A stretch of DNA of 43,288 bases from CAZABP01 sp964483245 (GTDB taxonomy: Bacteria > Planctomycetota > UBA1135 > UBA2386), in contig CAZABP010000041.1 of the NCBI GenBank assembly GCA_964483245.1, forward strand, positions 1 through 43,288. Reading direction: 5' to 3'. The position numbers were made by a program, and so were the translations under genes. Below are positions 30,134 to 38,244 of the stretch, one piece after another (position 1 is the first letter of the stretch; the number at the start of each line of letters is the position of its first letter). The notes under the pieces are model-generated. The model was not told where the DNA came from, did no database searches, and saw nothing but the letters and a program-made list of their open reading frames with translations.

Positions 30134-31492
30134 CTACTTCTTGTCCGGGGTCTTGCCGGAACTCGCGGCCTCACGGGCCTTCCGCTGTTCGTCGGTCAGG
30201 AAGATCGTCTCGTCGTCTTCCTTCTGGATGTTGTACGTGTAGTCGCGGTTGTGCCACTCGCGCCACCACGCATACCACTGGCGCAACGCGGACTCCCGCT
30301 CCTCCTTGCCGAACTCCGCGGTCTGCCCGACCTGCGTGACCGTCGTGTAGTTGAACGCGACGCCGGTCATGTCACGCAGCAGGCGATCGAGCCGGCCCAG
30401 CGCTTCGATCTCGTCCTTGTTGTCGCCCTTGATCTCATAGAACTTGTTCAACAACCGCGGGATCGCCGGCCGGCCGATCTCCTTGAGCCGCAGCCGCGAC
30501 CGCATCGCCTGCCCACCCGGCGCGTCCATCGCGACCAGCTTGGCGATCTGATCGTCGATCTCATTGCGCAGCGGCTCCGGCGTGTCCTCGAGATGTCCGA
30601 GCGGGACGATCTCCGACTCCATGACCTTGACCTTCTGGCCATGGATCACGCGCTCGACCTCTTTCGCCTTGGGGATCTCCTTCAGCGGCGTCAGCGTCTC
30701 GCGCGGCGGCGGGAGCTTGGGGATCTTCAGGACCTCGAACCCGGTCACGCGGGCGTGCGGCGACTGCCAGACGAAGTCGACGCCGAGCTGCATGCGCGGG
30801 TCGTAGTGCTTGTACTTCTCGCGGTCGTCGGCGGCACCGCCGAGCACGACCCGGCCGCTCGATGCCGTCGCCATCCCCTCCTCCGGCAGCCGTCCGTCGT
30901 CGACCGTGAAATCGCGCAGCGCGACCGTCTCCTCCGCGGTGTACAGCTTCTCGAACACGGCGTCCTTGATCTTGTCCTGCACGTCGCTCGGCGCGGCGGC
31001 GAACGGCGTCGCGCTCTCGACGCCGAGCTGACGCTGCAGGCTCGCGAAGTCCATCAACGGCTCGGCGACGAAGCGGTCCTTCTGCTTGACGGCGTGCGCC
31101 CACTTGACGACCGACTGCACGCGCTCGTTGCCCATCCCGAGATCCGGCTTGCGGACGATCGGTGGCGGCGGCGGCGGCGGCTCACCACCGCTGTTGCCGA
31201 TCGCGATGCCGATCCCGACGATCACGACGACGCCGAGGATCCCGCCCCAGATCATCGGCGCCGGCGACTTCGCCTTGATGCGCGCGCGTCCCGCTTTCGC
31301 GATGAACGACGCCTTGCATTGCGCGCACTTGATGGTCTGGCCGAGGTGTTCCTCGGGCAGCCGGTACTGTGCGCCACAGTGCGAGCACTGGATGCCGATC
31401 TTGCCATCGGCATCGGGACGGGGAGTGCGGCCGCGCGCCGATGCTTGACGGGCGCTGGACTTTCGCGCAGAAGGGGGACGTCGGTCAGCCAC
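30134..31492 (-). CDS. Zinc-ribbon/TM protein B
   Basis: A 452-residue protein of unknown function and diverged paralog of the next gene. A basic Ser/Ala/Arg-rich start (~1-32) is followed by a zinc ribbon (CSHCGAQYRLPEEHLGQTIK, then CAQCKASFIAKAG, ~36-68), one membrane helix (MIWGGILGVVVIVGIGIAIG, ~80-99), a proline run, and ~340 residues outside the membrane. The C-terminal part contains RLRLKEIGRPAIPRLLNKFY and ALGRLDRLLRDMTGVAFNY, aligning in pattern with KYKAIAPIVNRL and YELNQLLTNMLEGL of protein A; this could be a HEAT-like repeat (inference). GTG at 31492 has GAGGAAG upstream. It is divergent from uvrB. Confidence 0.8.
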   Translation of the reverse strand: MADRRPPSARKSSARQASARGRTPRPDADGKIGIQCSHCGAQYRLPEEHLGQTIKCAQCKASFIAKAGRARIKAKSPAPMIWGGILGVVVIVGIGIAIGNSGGEPPPPPPPIVRKPDLGMGNERVQSVVKWAHAVKQKDRFVAEPLMDFASLQRQLGVESATPFAAAPSDVQDKIKDAVFEKLYTAEETVALRDFTVDDGRLPEEGMATASSGRVVLGGAADDREKYKHYDPRMQLGVDFVWQSPHARVTGFEVLKIPKLPPPRETLTPLKEIPKAKEVERVIHGQKVKVMESEIVPLGHLEDTPEPLRNEIDDQIAKLVAMDAPGGQAMRSRLRLKEIGRPAIPRLLNKFYEIKGDNKDEIEALGRLDRLLRDMTGVAFNYTTVTQVGQTAEFGKEERESALRQWYAWWREWHNRDYTYNIQKEDDETIFLTDEQRKAREAASSGKTPDKK

Positions 31493-31537
31493 TCGCGGTC
31501 GCTTCCTCGGACAGGCGTTCGGGGCGGCGGGCGGCGC

Positions 31538-31543
31538 ACGCTA
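31538..31543 (-). promoter_or_regulatory. Candidate -10 element TAGCGT for the zinc-ribbon operon
   Basis: Minus strand CATTAGCGTGCGCCGCCC, 45 nt before the GTG of protein B, the same form as the site at 26931. Confidence 0.35.
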
Positions 31544-31587
31544 ATGGCCTGCGCGCCGGGGTGTCAACCACTTGGGCACGGCAGGCG

Positions 31588-33624
31588 ATGAGCGCAGAGC
31601 AGCGGTTTCGGATGGCCAGCGAACACGCCCCGGCCGGGGATCAACCGGCTGCGATCGCGGCGTTGAGCGGCTGGCTGCGGGCCGGTGCCAAGGACACGAC
31701 GCTGCTCGGTGTCACCGGATCGGGCAAGACCTACACGATCGCGCACGTCGTCGAGCAATTGCAGCGCCCCGCCCTCGTGTTGGCGCCGAACAAGACGCTC
31801 GCCGCACAGCTCTACAGCGAGTTCCGCGCGTTCTTCCCCGACAACGCGGTCGAGTACTTCGTCAGCTACTACGACTACTACCAGCCGGAGGCGTACGTCC
31901 CGACCAGCGACACGTACATCGAAAAGGACGCCTCGATCAATCCGACGATCGAGCGGATGCGCAACTCGGCGACGCGTTCGCTGATGGAGCGGCGCGACGT
32001 GCTGATCGTCGCGTCGATCTCCTGCATCTATGGCCTCGGCAGTCCGGAGTTCTACCGCGAGCTGTCGGTCCACATCGCGCGCGGCGGACGGCTCGAGCGC
32101 GACGCGCTGCTGCGCGCGCTGGCGACGATCCAGTACCGGCGCGACAACTACCAGTTCGCGCCGGGGCGGTTCCGCGTGCGCGGCGACGTGATCGAGATCT
32201 TCCCCGCCTACGAGAGCGAGCGCGCGATCCGCGTCGAGCTGTTCGGCGACGAAGTCGACGCGCTGCTGTCGATCGATCCGCTGCGCGGCGAGGTGCTCGG
32301 GGAGCTGGGTGAGATCACGATCTATCCGACGACGCACTACGTGACGCCGACCGAGCGCCTGGCGCACGCGTGCGACGCGATCGAGCAGGAGCTCGCGCAG
32401 CGGCTGCCGGAGTTGCGCGGCAAGGGGAAGCTGCTCGAAGCGCAGCGGCTCGAGCAGCGCACCAGGCACGACGTCGAGATGCTACGCGCGACCGGGGTCT
32501 GCCCGGGCATCGAGAACTACTCGCGCCACCTCGACGGCCGCGCGGCCGGGCAGCCGCCGGCGACGCTGCTGCACTACTTCCCCGACGACTGGATGCTGTT
32601 CGTCGACGAGAGCCACGTCACGATCCCGCAGGCCGGCGGCATGTATCTCGGCGATCGCAGTCGCAAGCAGACGCTGGTCGAGTTCGGCTTCCGCCTGCCG
32701 TCGGCGCTCGACAACCGCCCGCTGACGTTCGAGGAGTTCCGCACGCTGCAGAACCAGGTCGTGCACGTCTCGGCGACGCCAGGGGCCTGGGAGCTGCAGC
32801 AGAGCCAGGACCGGATCGCCGAGCTCGTCGTGCGGCCGACCGGGCTGGTCGATCCGCCCGTGGAGATCCGGCCGGCGCGCGGGCAGGTCGACGACCTGCT
32901 CGGCGCCGTGCGGGAGACGACCGCGGCCGGCTTCCGCAGCCTGGTCACGACGCTGACCAAGCGCAGCGCCGAGGAGCTGACCGATTACCTGCGCGACGTC
33001 GGAATCCGCGTCCGCTATCTGCATTCCGACATCGACAGCATCGAACGCGCTTTGTTGATCCGCGTTCTCCGGCTCGGCGCGTTAGACTGCCTGGTCGGGA
33101 TCATCCTGCGGCGCGCAGGGCTGGACCTGCGGGTGGTCGCGCTGGTCGCGGTGCTGGATGCCGACCGCGAGGGGTACCTGCGCAGCCGGACCTCGTTGAT
33201 CCAGACCTGCGGGCGCGCCGCGCGCAACGAGCACGGGCGCGTGATCCTGTATGCCGATCAGGAGACCGACTCGATCCGCGCCGCGATCGGGGAGATGGAA
33301 CGGCGCCGCGAGAAGCAGCTCGCGTACAACGCGGCGCACGGCATCACACCGCGCACGATCGTGAAACCGGTCCGCGAGCTGCTGGAGCTCGAAGCCGACG
33401 AGCAGGAGCAGCCGGCGGCGCGCGGCCGCGGCCGCCGCGAGCGCGCTACGCCACGCGCGGAAGTGCGCGCGCCGCGGCGGTTCCAGACGCGGGAGGAGCT
33501 CCGTTCGCGGCTGGAGACGTTGCGCGAGCGGATGTTTGCGGCGGCGCGCGATCTCGACTTCGAGCGCGCCGCGCAACTGCGCGACGAGATCTGGCGGTTG
33601 GAGAAGGCCGAGCTGGAGCTGTAG
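31588..33624 (+). CDS. uvrB: Excinuclease ABC subunit B, with abnormal helicase motif V
   Basis: UvrB verifies DNA damage handed over by UvrA and recruits UvrC in nucleotide excision repair. The 678-residue protein has Walker A GVTGSGKTYT (~42-51), the beta-hairpin YYDYYQPEAYVP, the Walker B-like LFVDESHVT, VSATPG, motif IV VTTLTKRSAEELTDYLRD, LHSDIDSIER, motif VI SLIQTCGRAARN and a C-terminal UVR domain (RERMFAAARDLDFERAAQLR). The segment at residues ~488-517 is unlike other UvrBs: the expected INLLREGLDxPE appears as IILRRAGLDLRV, and nearby Glu/Asp residues are also lost. Codons there (TTG TTG, GTT, TTA) are out of style for this window. ATG at 31588 fits the usual N-terminus. Confidence 0.93.
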   Translation: MSAEQRFRMASEHAPAGDQPAAIAALSGWLRAGAKDTTLLGVTGSGKTYTIAHVVEQLQRPALVLAPNKTLAAQLYSEFRAFFPDNAVEYFVSYYDYYQPEAYVPTSDTYIEKDASINPTIERMRNSATRSLMERRDVLIVASISCIYGLGSPEFYRELSVHIARGGRLERDALLRALATIQYRRDNYQFAPGRFRVRGDVIEIFPAYESERAIRVELFGDEVDALLSIDPLRGEVLGELGEITIYPTTHYVTPTERLAHACDAIEQELAQRLPELRGKGKLLEAQRLEQRTRHDVEMLRATGVCPGIENYSRHLDGRAAGQPPATLLHYFPDDWMLFVDESHVTIPQAGGMYLGDRSRKQTLVEFGFRLPSALDNRPLTFEEFRTLQNQVVHVSATPGAWELQQSQDRIAELVVRPTGLVDPPVEIRPARGQVDDLLGAVRETTAAGFRSLVTTLTKRSAEELTDYLRDVGIRVRYLHSDIDSIERALLIRVLRLGALDCLVGIILRRAGLDLRVVALVAVLDADREGYLRSRTSLIQTCGRAARNEHGRVILYADQETDSIRAAIGEMERRREKQLAYNAAHGITPRTIVKPVRELLELEADEQEQPAARGRGRRERATPRAEVRAPRRFQTREELRSRLETLRERMFAAARDLDFERAAQLRDEIWRLEKAELEL

Positions 33625-33641
33625 GCCGCCTGAGGGATCGG

Positions 33642-34268
33642 TCAGGTTTGCCGCCCGAGCAGCGTCGCCAGTCCCTGCGCGCGGACCCGTTGCACGACCT
33701 GGCCGAGCCGGCCGAGCGCGCGCTGGAACCGCATCCGCGCTGCATCCGGCTGGATCCCGAGCTCGGCTCCGATCGCCGTGAACTCCCAGCCTTCGTACTG
33801 CCGTAGTCGGATCACCTCACGGTCCTCCTCGTCGAGCAGCTCCATGCCGAGCTGCAGCCAGCCGGCATGTTCACTTCGGGCCGCCGCCTGGCTGGGGCTG
33901 GTCGCGCTCGCAGTCAGGTCGAGCGGGGCGTGCTCTTCGTGCAGCCGTTGTTCGCGGCGGACGTCGCGTCGCTGGCGCTGCATGCCGCGCAGCTTCATCC
34001 GCAGGATGTTCTCGACCATCCGCGCGAGCAGGGCGCGGAACTGCTCGCGGTCGGCGAGCAGGAACCGCGGCCCACTGCGCAAGGCCTGCAGCATCGCTTC
34101 CTGCAGCACATCGTCCGATTCGACGTGCGGGCGCAACAGCGGCCCGAGCCGCCGCCGCACGACGCCGCGGATCCAGGTCTCGTCGCGGTGGACCAGATCG
34201 GCCAAGGCCTGCCCATCGCCGGCGTGCCAGCGCCGGAGCAGCACCAGGGTCTCGTTCGGGTCATCCAT
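33642..34268 (-). CDS. ECF-type RNA polymerase sigma factor
   Basis: A 208-residue alternative sigma factor. Region 2 contains WIRGVVRRRLGPLLRPHVES, then DDVLQEAMLQALRSG and FRALLARMVENILRMKLRGM. Region 4 is MELLDEEDREVIRLRQYEGW, then EFTAIGAELGIQPDAARMRF and QRALGRL, a helix-turn-helix that would read the -35. The linker between them is long and charged. It is of the planctomycete/SigK-like ECF style rather than SigW. No anti-sigma gene is adjacent: uvrB ends 17 bp away (convergent) and uvrC is divergent across 154 bp. ATG at 34268 gives MDDPNETLVLLRRWHAGDGQ, a normal ECF N-terminus. Regulon unknown; a link to the repair genes is only positional. Confidence 0.93.
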   Translation of the reverse strand: MDDPNETLVLLRRWHAGDGQALADLVHRDETWIRGVVRRRLGPLLRPHVESDDVLQEAMLQALRSGPRFLLADREQFRALLARMVENILRMKLRGMQRQRRDVRREQRLHEEHAPLDLTASATSPSQAAARSEHAGWLQLGMELLDEEDREVIRLRQYEGWEFTAIGAELGIQPDAARMRFQRALGRLGQVVQRVRAQGLATLLGRQT

Positions 34269-34409
34269 CCGCGGGTTTGGATCCTAGCCAGTGCGTCGGT
34301 GCTGCCGGCAGGTCGCGGGCGGGCCATGCGCCGGACCCGCCCGCTCGAGGATCCCGGTGACGTTGGCGACGGCGACGAACCCCGGCGGCTGCCAAGCAGA
34401 GCGCTGTCC

Positions 34410-34415
34410 TAGACT
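34410..34415 (+). promoter_or_regulatory. Candidate uvrC -10 element TAGACT, implying a leaderless mRNA
   Basis: CCTAGACTCTCGACCGTGCATCC: the hexamer ends 7 nt before the uvrC GTG at 34423, the normal distance to a transcription start. No Shine-Dalgarno is present in between. Confidence 0.5.
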
Positions 34416-34422
34416 CTCGACC

Positions 34423-36261
34423 GTGCATCCCGCGGTCGCCGAGCAAGTCGCGCGCTTTCCGGATTCTCCCGGCATCTACGTGTTCACGGATGCCGCGGGA
34501 CGCGCGCTGTACGTCGGCAAGGCCGCCAACCTGCGCGCGCGCGTCCGCTCGTACCTGAAGCCGGGCGGCGACGGCCGCTACCTGCTGCGGTTCCTCGAGC
34601 AGCGCGCCGCCGCGGTCGAGTTCGTCGCGACGCGCACCGAAGCGGAAGCGCTGCTGCTCGAGAACACGGTCATCAAGAAGCGGAAGCCGCTGTGCAACAT
34701 CCGCCTGAAGGACGACAAGGCGTTCCTGCTGCTGCGGATCGATCCGACAGAGCCGTGGCCGTGGTTCCGGCTGGTGCGGCGGCGCCGTGACGACGGGGCG
34801 AGGTACTTCGGTCCGTACGCATCGGCGAAGGCGGTGCGCCGCACGCTCCGGTTGCTGCACAAGGTCGTCCCGCTGCGCGACTGCACCGACACCGTGTTCC
34901 GCAACCGCAGCCGGCCCTGCCTCAAACACCAGATCGGCCGCTGCCCGGCGCCCTGCGTCGGCCTGATCGACCGCGACACGTATCTGCGGCAGATCGACCG
35001 CGCCTGTGCGATCCTGGCCGGGCGGAGGCAGGGGCTGCGGCGCGAGCTGCAACAACAGATGCAGCAGGCGGCCGAGGCGCTGCAGTTCGAACGGGCGCAG
35101 GTGTTGAAGGAGCAGCTCGCCGCACTCGGGCACGTCGCCGAGCCGCAGAGCGTCGTCGGTGCCGGCGAAGCGGACCAGGATGCGTTCGGCCTGCACCGCG
35201 TCGGCAGCGAGGTCGTCGCGGTCGTGTTGGCGTTCCGCGACGGACAGCTGGAGAGCAGCCGGCGGTTCGAGCTGCGCAGCGAGCTGCCGGACGAGCTGCT
35301 GCTCGGCGAGCTGCTGCAGCGCTACTACGAGGGAGACCAGTACCTGCCGCCGCGCGTGCTCGTCCCCGGTCCGGTCGCCGACCAGGACCTGCTCGAGGCG
35401 TGGCTCGCCGGACGCCGCGGCAGCCGGGTCGCCATCCTGCAGCCGGTGCGCGGGCTGCGGCGCCGCGAGCTCGAGATGGCGACCGAGAACGCACGTCTGG
35501 TCGACGCGATGCAGGCGGACGAGGCGCAGCGCGGCGCGATGCTGGTGCAGGCGGTCGCCGACCGACTCGGCCTCGCCACACCCCCGGACCGGATCCACGG
35601 CCTCGATGTTTCGACGACGCAGGGGAAGGGTACGGTCGCCTCGCGGGTCTGCTTCGTCGGCGGCCGGCCGGACAAGGCCGGCTACCGGCGGTTCCGGATC
35701 CAGGGGGACGCTGCGCGCGACGACTTCCATGCGCTCGCCGAAGCGGTGCGCCGCAGCCTCTCGCTGTGCCTGCAGAGCGACGGCGACGACGAGCTGCCGG
35801 ACCTCCTGCTGATCGACGGCGGCCGGGGCCAGCTCAGCGCAGCCACCACCGCCGTCGACGAGCTCGCGCTGTCGGACGAAGTCGCCCTCGCCGCCCTGGC
35901 AAAGAGCCGCGTGCTCGGCCGCGGGCCGGCGCGCCGGACCAGCGACGAGCGCGTCTTCCTGCCGGGCGCGCGTGAGCCGATCCCGTTGCTGCCCGGCGCC
36001 GCCGAAACGCGGCTGCTGGCCGGCGTGCGCGACGAAGCGCATCGCTTCGCCGTCACCTACCACCGCAAGGTGCGCGGCAGTCTGGCGAGTGAGCTCGATG
36101 CGATCCGCGGCGTCGGGCCGGAGCGGCGGCGGAAACTGCTGCGGCACTTCGGGAGTCTGAGCGCGGTGCGCGCGGCGACGGTGGAGGAGATCGCGGCGGT
36201 GCCGGGGATGCCACGAAGGGTTGCCGAACAGATCCATGAGCAGCTCGCCGGTCGTGAGTGA
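34423..36261 (+). CDS. uvrC: Excinuclease ABC subunit C
   Basis: UvrC makes both incisions in nucleotide excision repair. The 612-residue protein has the GIY-YIG nuclease for the 3' cut (GIYVFTDAAGRALYVGKAAN, ~18-37), a four-Cys region (CLKHQIGRCPAPC), the UVR helix pair that binds UvrB (QQAAEALQFERAQVLKEQLA), the RNase H-like nuclease for the 5' cut (GLDVSTTQGKGTVAS, LLLIDGGRGQL, RDEAHRFAVTYH) giving the D-D-H triad, and tandem HhH motifs (IRGVGPERRRKLLRHFGSLS, then AVPGMPRRVAEQIHEQL). GTG at 34423 is preferred because VHPAVAEQVARFPDSPG fits UvrC N-termini. All catalytic residues look intact, unlike motif V of the uvrB product. Confidence 0.97.
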   Translation: MHPAVAEQVARFPDSPGIYVFTDAAGRALYVGKAANLRARVRSYLKPGGDGRYLLRFLEQRAAAVEFVATRTEAEALLLENTVIKKRKPLCNIRLKDDKAFLLLRIDPTEPWPWFRLVRRRRDDGARYFGPYASAKAVRRTLRLLHKVVPLRDCTDTVFRNRSRPCLKHQIGRCPAPCVGLIDRDTYLRQIDRACAILAGRRQGLRRELQQQMQQAAEALQFERAQVLKEQLAALGHVAEPQSVVGAGEADQDAFGLHRVGSEVVAVVLAFRDGQLESSRRFELRSELPDELLLGELLQRYYEGDQYLPPRVLVPGPVADQDLLEAWLAGRRGSRVAILQPVRGLRRRELEMATENARLVDAMQADEAQRGAMLVQAVADRLGLATPPDRIHGLDVSTTQGKGTVASRVCFVGGRPDKAGYRRFRIQGDAARDDFHALAEAVRRSLSLCLQSDGDDELPDLLLIDGGRGQLSAATTAVDELALSDEVALAALAKSRVLGRGPARRTSDERVFLPGAREPIPLLPGAAETRLLAGVRDEAHRFAVTYHRKVRGSLASELDAIRGVGPERRRKLLRHFGSLSAVRAATVEEIAAVPGMPRRVAEQIHEQLAGRE

Positions 36262-36588
36262 ATGCTCGCCGCGACTGGCTAGCTCGCCGCGCCTACGGCG
36301 CGTCTCGCCGGAAGGCCGCTCGCCGCGACTTCGTCGCGGCTCGCTGGGAGCGCAGGCGGAGGCGGAGGCGGGACCCGGTCGGGAACCGGACACCGGCACC
36401 GGGTCGGAATGCGCAGGCGGATCGTCAGGGCTGTCGCTGCAGGATCGCTGCGCCCGAGTCGACGTAGGCGTGGTCGCCACGGCTCCGATTCAGATCCCGA
36501 TCCCGTCTCCCGATCCCGTCTCCCGATCCCGCCCGAACCCGATCACGGTCCCGGTCCCGTCCGAACCGGATCCCCAACCCGATCCCGC
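36262..36588. other. 327-bp intergenic region with simple-sequence repeats
   Basis: No credible gene. The left half has Arg/Ala-like GC repeats including CTCGCCGCGACT (36276-) echoed by CTCGCCGCGACT at ~36320 and a GGCGGAGGCGGAGGCGG run (~36355). The right half has tandem GATCCCGTCTCCC units at 36499-36511 and 36512-36524, followed by degenerate GATCCCG-like and GTCCCG-like copies to ~36590. It lies between convergent uvrC and mscS-like genes and may act as a bidirectional 3' spacer. Confidence 0.6.
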
Positions 36589-38184
36589 TCAACTGTCCTT
36601 CGCCAACAGGTTCTCCTCGTCCGACGTGCGGCGATCATGATCCACCTGCTGCTCGATCTGCCGTTCGGGCTCGACGTCGGCGGTGGCGGCTTCGGTGTGC
36701 GCGGTGCGTTGCGGTGCGGGCTCGGTGGTGGGTTCGGGGCCGGCGCGGCGGAGTTCGACGCGGAACTGCGGGACCGGCATCTCCATGCCGTGCTCGTCCA
36801 TCGACAGCTTGATCAGGCGGACGGCTTCGCTCTTGACCTTGCCGTAGTCGCAGCTGCGCTGGTCGACCCAGCCGAAGAAGCGCACGGCGACGTTCGAGTC
36901 ACCGAGGGCTTCGACGCGCGCGAATGGTTGCGGCTCGTTGGCGACGCCGGCGAGGCGTTGCAGTACGGCGAGGCCGTGGCGCATCGCGTCCTGCAGGTCG
37001 ACCTCCATGCCGAGGCCGACGGCGACGTCGAAGCGCCGCAGCGGCGCGCGCGTGTAGTTGACGAGCCGGCTCTTGAACACGGTGGAGTTGGGCAGGATCA
37101 GATGGTTGCCGTCGGGAGTCAGCAGCACGGTGTCGCGCATCGTCATGCGGACCACGGTGCCGAGGTTGCCGTCGATCTCGACGAGGTCGTCGTTCCGGAA
37201 CGGCTGCCGCACGCTCAGGATGATGCTGGCGATGTAGTTCTCGGCGATGTCGCGGAACGCGAAGCCGAGCGCGATGCCGACCACGCCGGCGGTGCCGAGC
37301 ACGGCGCCGACCAAGGTCGTCGCGCCGAGGATCTCGAGCGCGAGGAACAGCCCGAGCAGGAACAGGCCGGTGCGCACGAGCTGGCGGTAGATCCCCTGCA
37401 GCAGCCGGTTGCGCGTCAGCCGTGCGTATGGCCGATCGAGGCGCGCCAGCAGGCGCCCGACCCACCACAGCGCGAGGAACACGAGTGAGGCGACCACCAA
37501 CAGTGGCAGGAACAGCACGGCGTCCTGCACGAAGCCGAGGATCCGCTCCAGCGTCGGCAGGATGCGCTCTTGCAGGTCGACGGTCTCTTCGAGTTCGTTG
37601 CTGACGTAGACCACGCCCTCGACGTTCCTGGCGAGTTCCTCCGCCTTCGCCTTGCTGCCGGCGTCCCGCGCGCGACCGCGCAGTTCGACGACGCCGGCCA
37701 CGACGTCCACCTCGACCCGGGCGAGATCGTCGAGGCGTGCGAACATGCGCCGGATCGTTTCGGCGATGCGCTGGTCGCGCTCGGTCGCGCCACTCGCATC
37801 CGCCGCCGCGCCCGGTTGCTCGGGCTCGGTGAGCGCTGCCAACTCGGTCAGGTTCTCGACGTACAGGACACCGGGGATCGCGCGCGCGAGGCGGTCGGCC
37901 GCTTCGCGCGCGACCAGCGTCGGCGCCTGCCCGGTCAGCTCGACGACGCCGTGGCGGACGGACAGCCGGAGCTGGCGGAAGGCGTGGATCTCGCCGAACG
38001 CGGCGCGCAACCGCTGCTCGATCGCGCGATCCTCGGCCGACGGTTCGCTGGTCGGGGCTTGCGGCTCACGCTGCGTCTGTGGTTGCTCCGGCGCCTGCGG
38101 CTGCGTGCGCGGCTCCTGCTGCGCACCCAGCGATGCCGTCGGCACCAGCAGCAGGCAGCAGAGCAGTCCGGCGCGGCGGAGCAT
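36589..38184 (-). CDS. BON-BON-MscS mechanosensitive channel fusion
   Basis: A 531-residue protein. A signal peptide (RAGLLCCLLLVPTASLGAQQ) is followed by a Gln/Pro/Glu linker, then two BON domains (~50-110 with VRHGVVELTGQAPTLVAREA, and ~130-200 with VDVVAGVVELRGRARDAGSK). A membrane helix region follows, then the MscS core: the pore helix (TLVGAVLGTAGVVGIALGFA, then FRDIAENYIASIILSVRQPF), the beta domain (DLVEIDGNLGTVVRMTMRDT, LILPNSTVFKSRLVNY) and the C-terminal alpha/beta domain. The tail is acidic. The BON pair would sit in the periplasm, where BON domains bind lipid or envelope surfaces. A tension-gated osmotic safety valve is the family function; BON may tie it to the outer membrane or wall (inference). 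ATG at 38184. Confidence 0.92.
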   Translation of the reverse strand: MLRRAGLLCCLLLVPTASLGAQQEPRTQPQAPEQPQTQREPQAPTSEPSAEDRAIEQRLRAAFGEIHAFRQLRLSVRHGVVELTGQAPTLVAREAADRLARAIPGVLYVENLTELAALTEPEQPGAAADASGATERDQRIAETIRRMFARLDDLARVEVDVVAGVVELRGRARDAGSKAKAEELARNVEGVVYVSNELEETVDLQERILPTLERILGFVQDAVLFLPLLVVASLVFLALWWVGRLLARLDRPYARLTRNRLLQGIYRQLVRTGLFLLGLFLALEILGATTLVGAVLGTAGVVGIALGFAFRDIAENYIASIILSVRQPFRNDDLVEIDGNLGTVVRMTMRDTVLLTPDGNHLILPNSTVFKSRLVNYTRAPLRRFDVAVGLGMEVDLQDAMRHGLAVLQRLAGVANEPQPFARVEALGDSNVAVRFFGWVDQRSCDYGKVKSEAVRLIKLSMDEHGMEMPVPQFRVELRRAGPEPTTEPAPQRTAHTEAATADVEPERQIEQQVDHDRRTSDEENLLAKDS

Positions 38185-38244
38185 GCGCCACAGCGCGCAA
38201 ATGCCATGCCTTCGCCCGCGCGCTGCCGTGCCGCCGGTGGCTGC

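Noticed and set aside
28898..31591. Long open frame on plus strand opposite the zinc-ribbon genes
   Set aside because: A GC-rich mirror of the real minus-strand genes; His/Arg/Leu-rich nonsense with no domain, while the minus strand gives zinc ribbons and membrane helices.
33083..33091. TTAGACT promoter-like string inside uvrB
   Set aside because: Sits in the aberrant motif V segment with no downstream start of a new gene; kept only as a sign of unusual composition.
34261..36480. Long minus-strand open frame opposite uvrC
   Set aside because: Shadow of uvrC in a mirrored reading frame; no recognisable motif.
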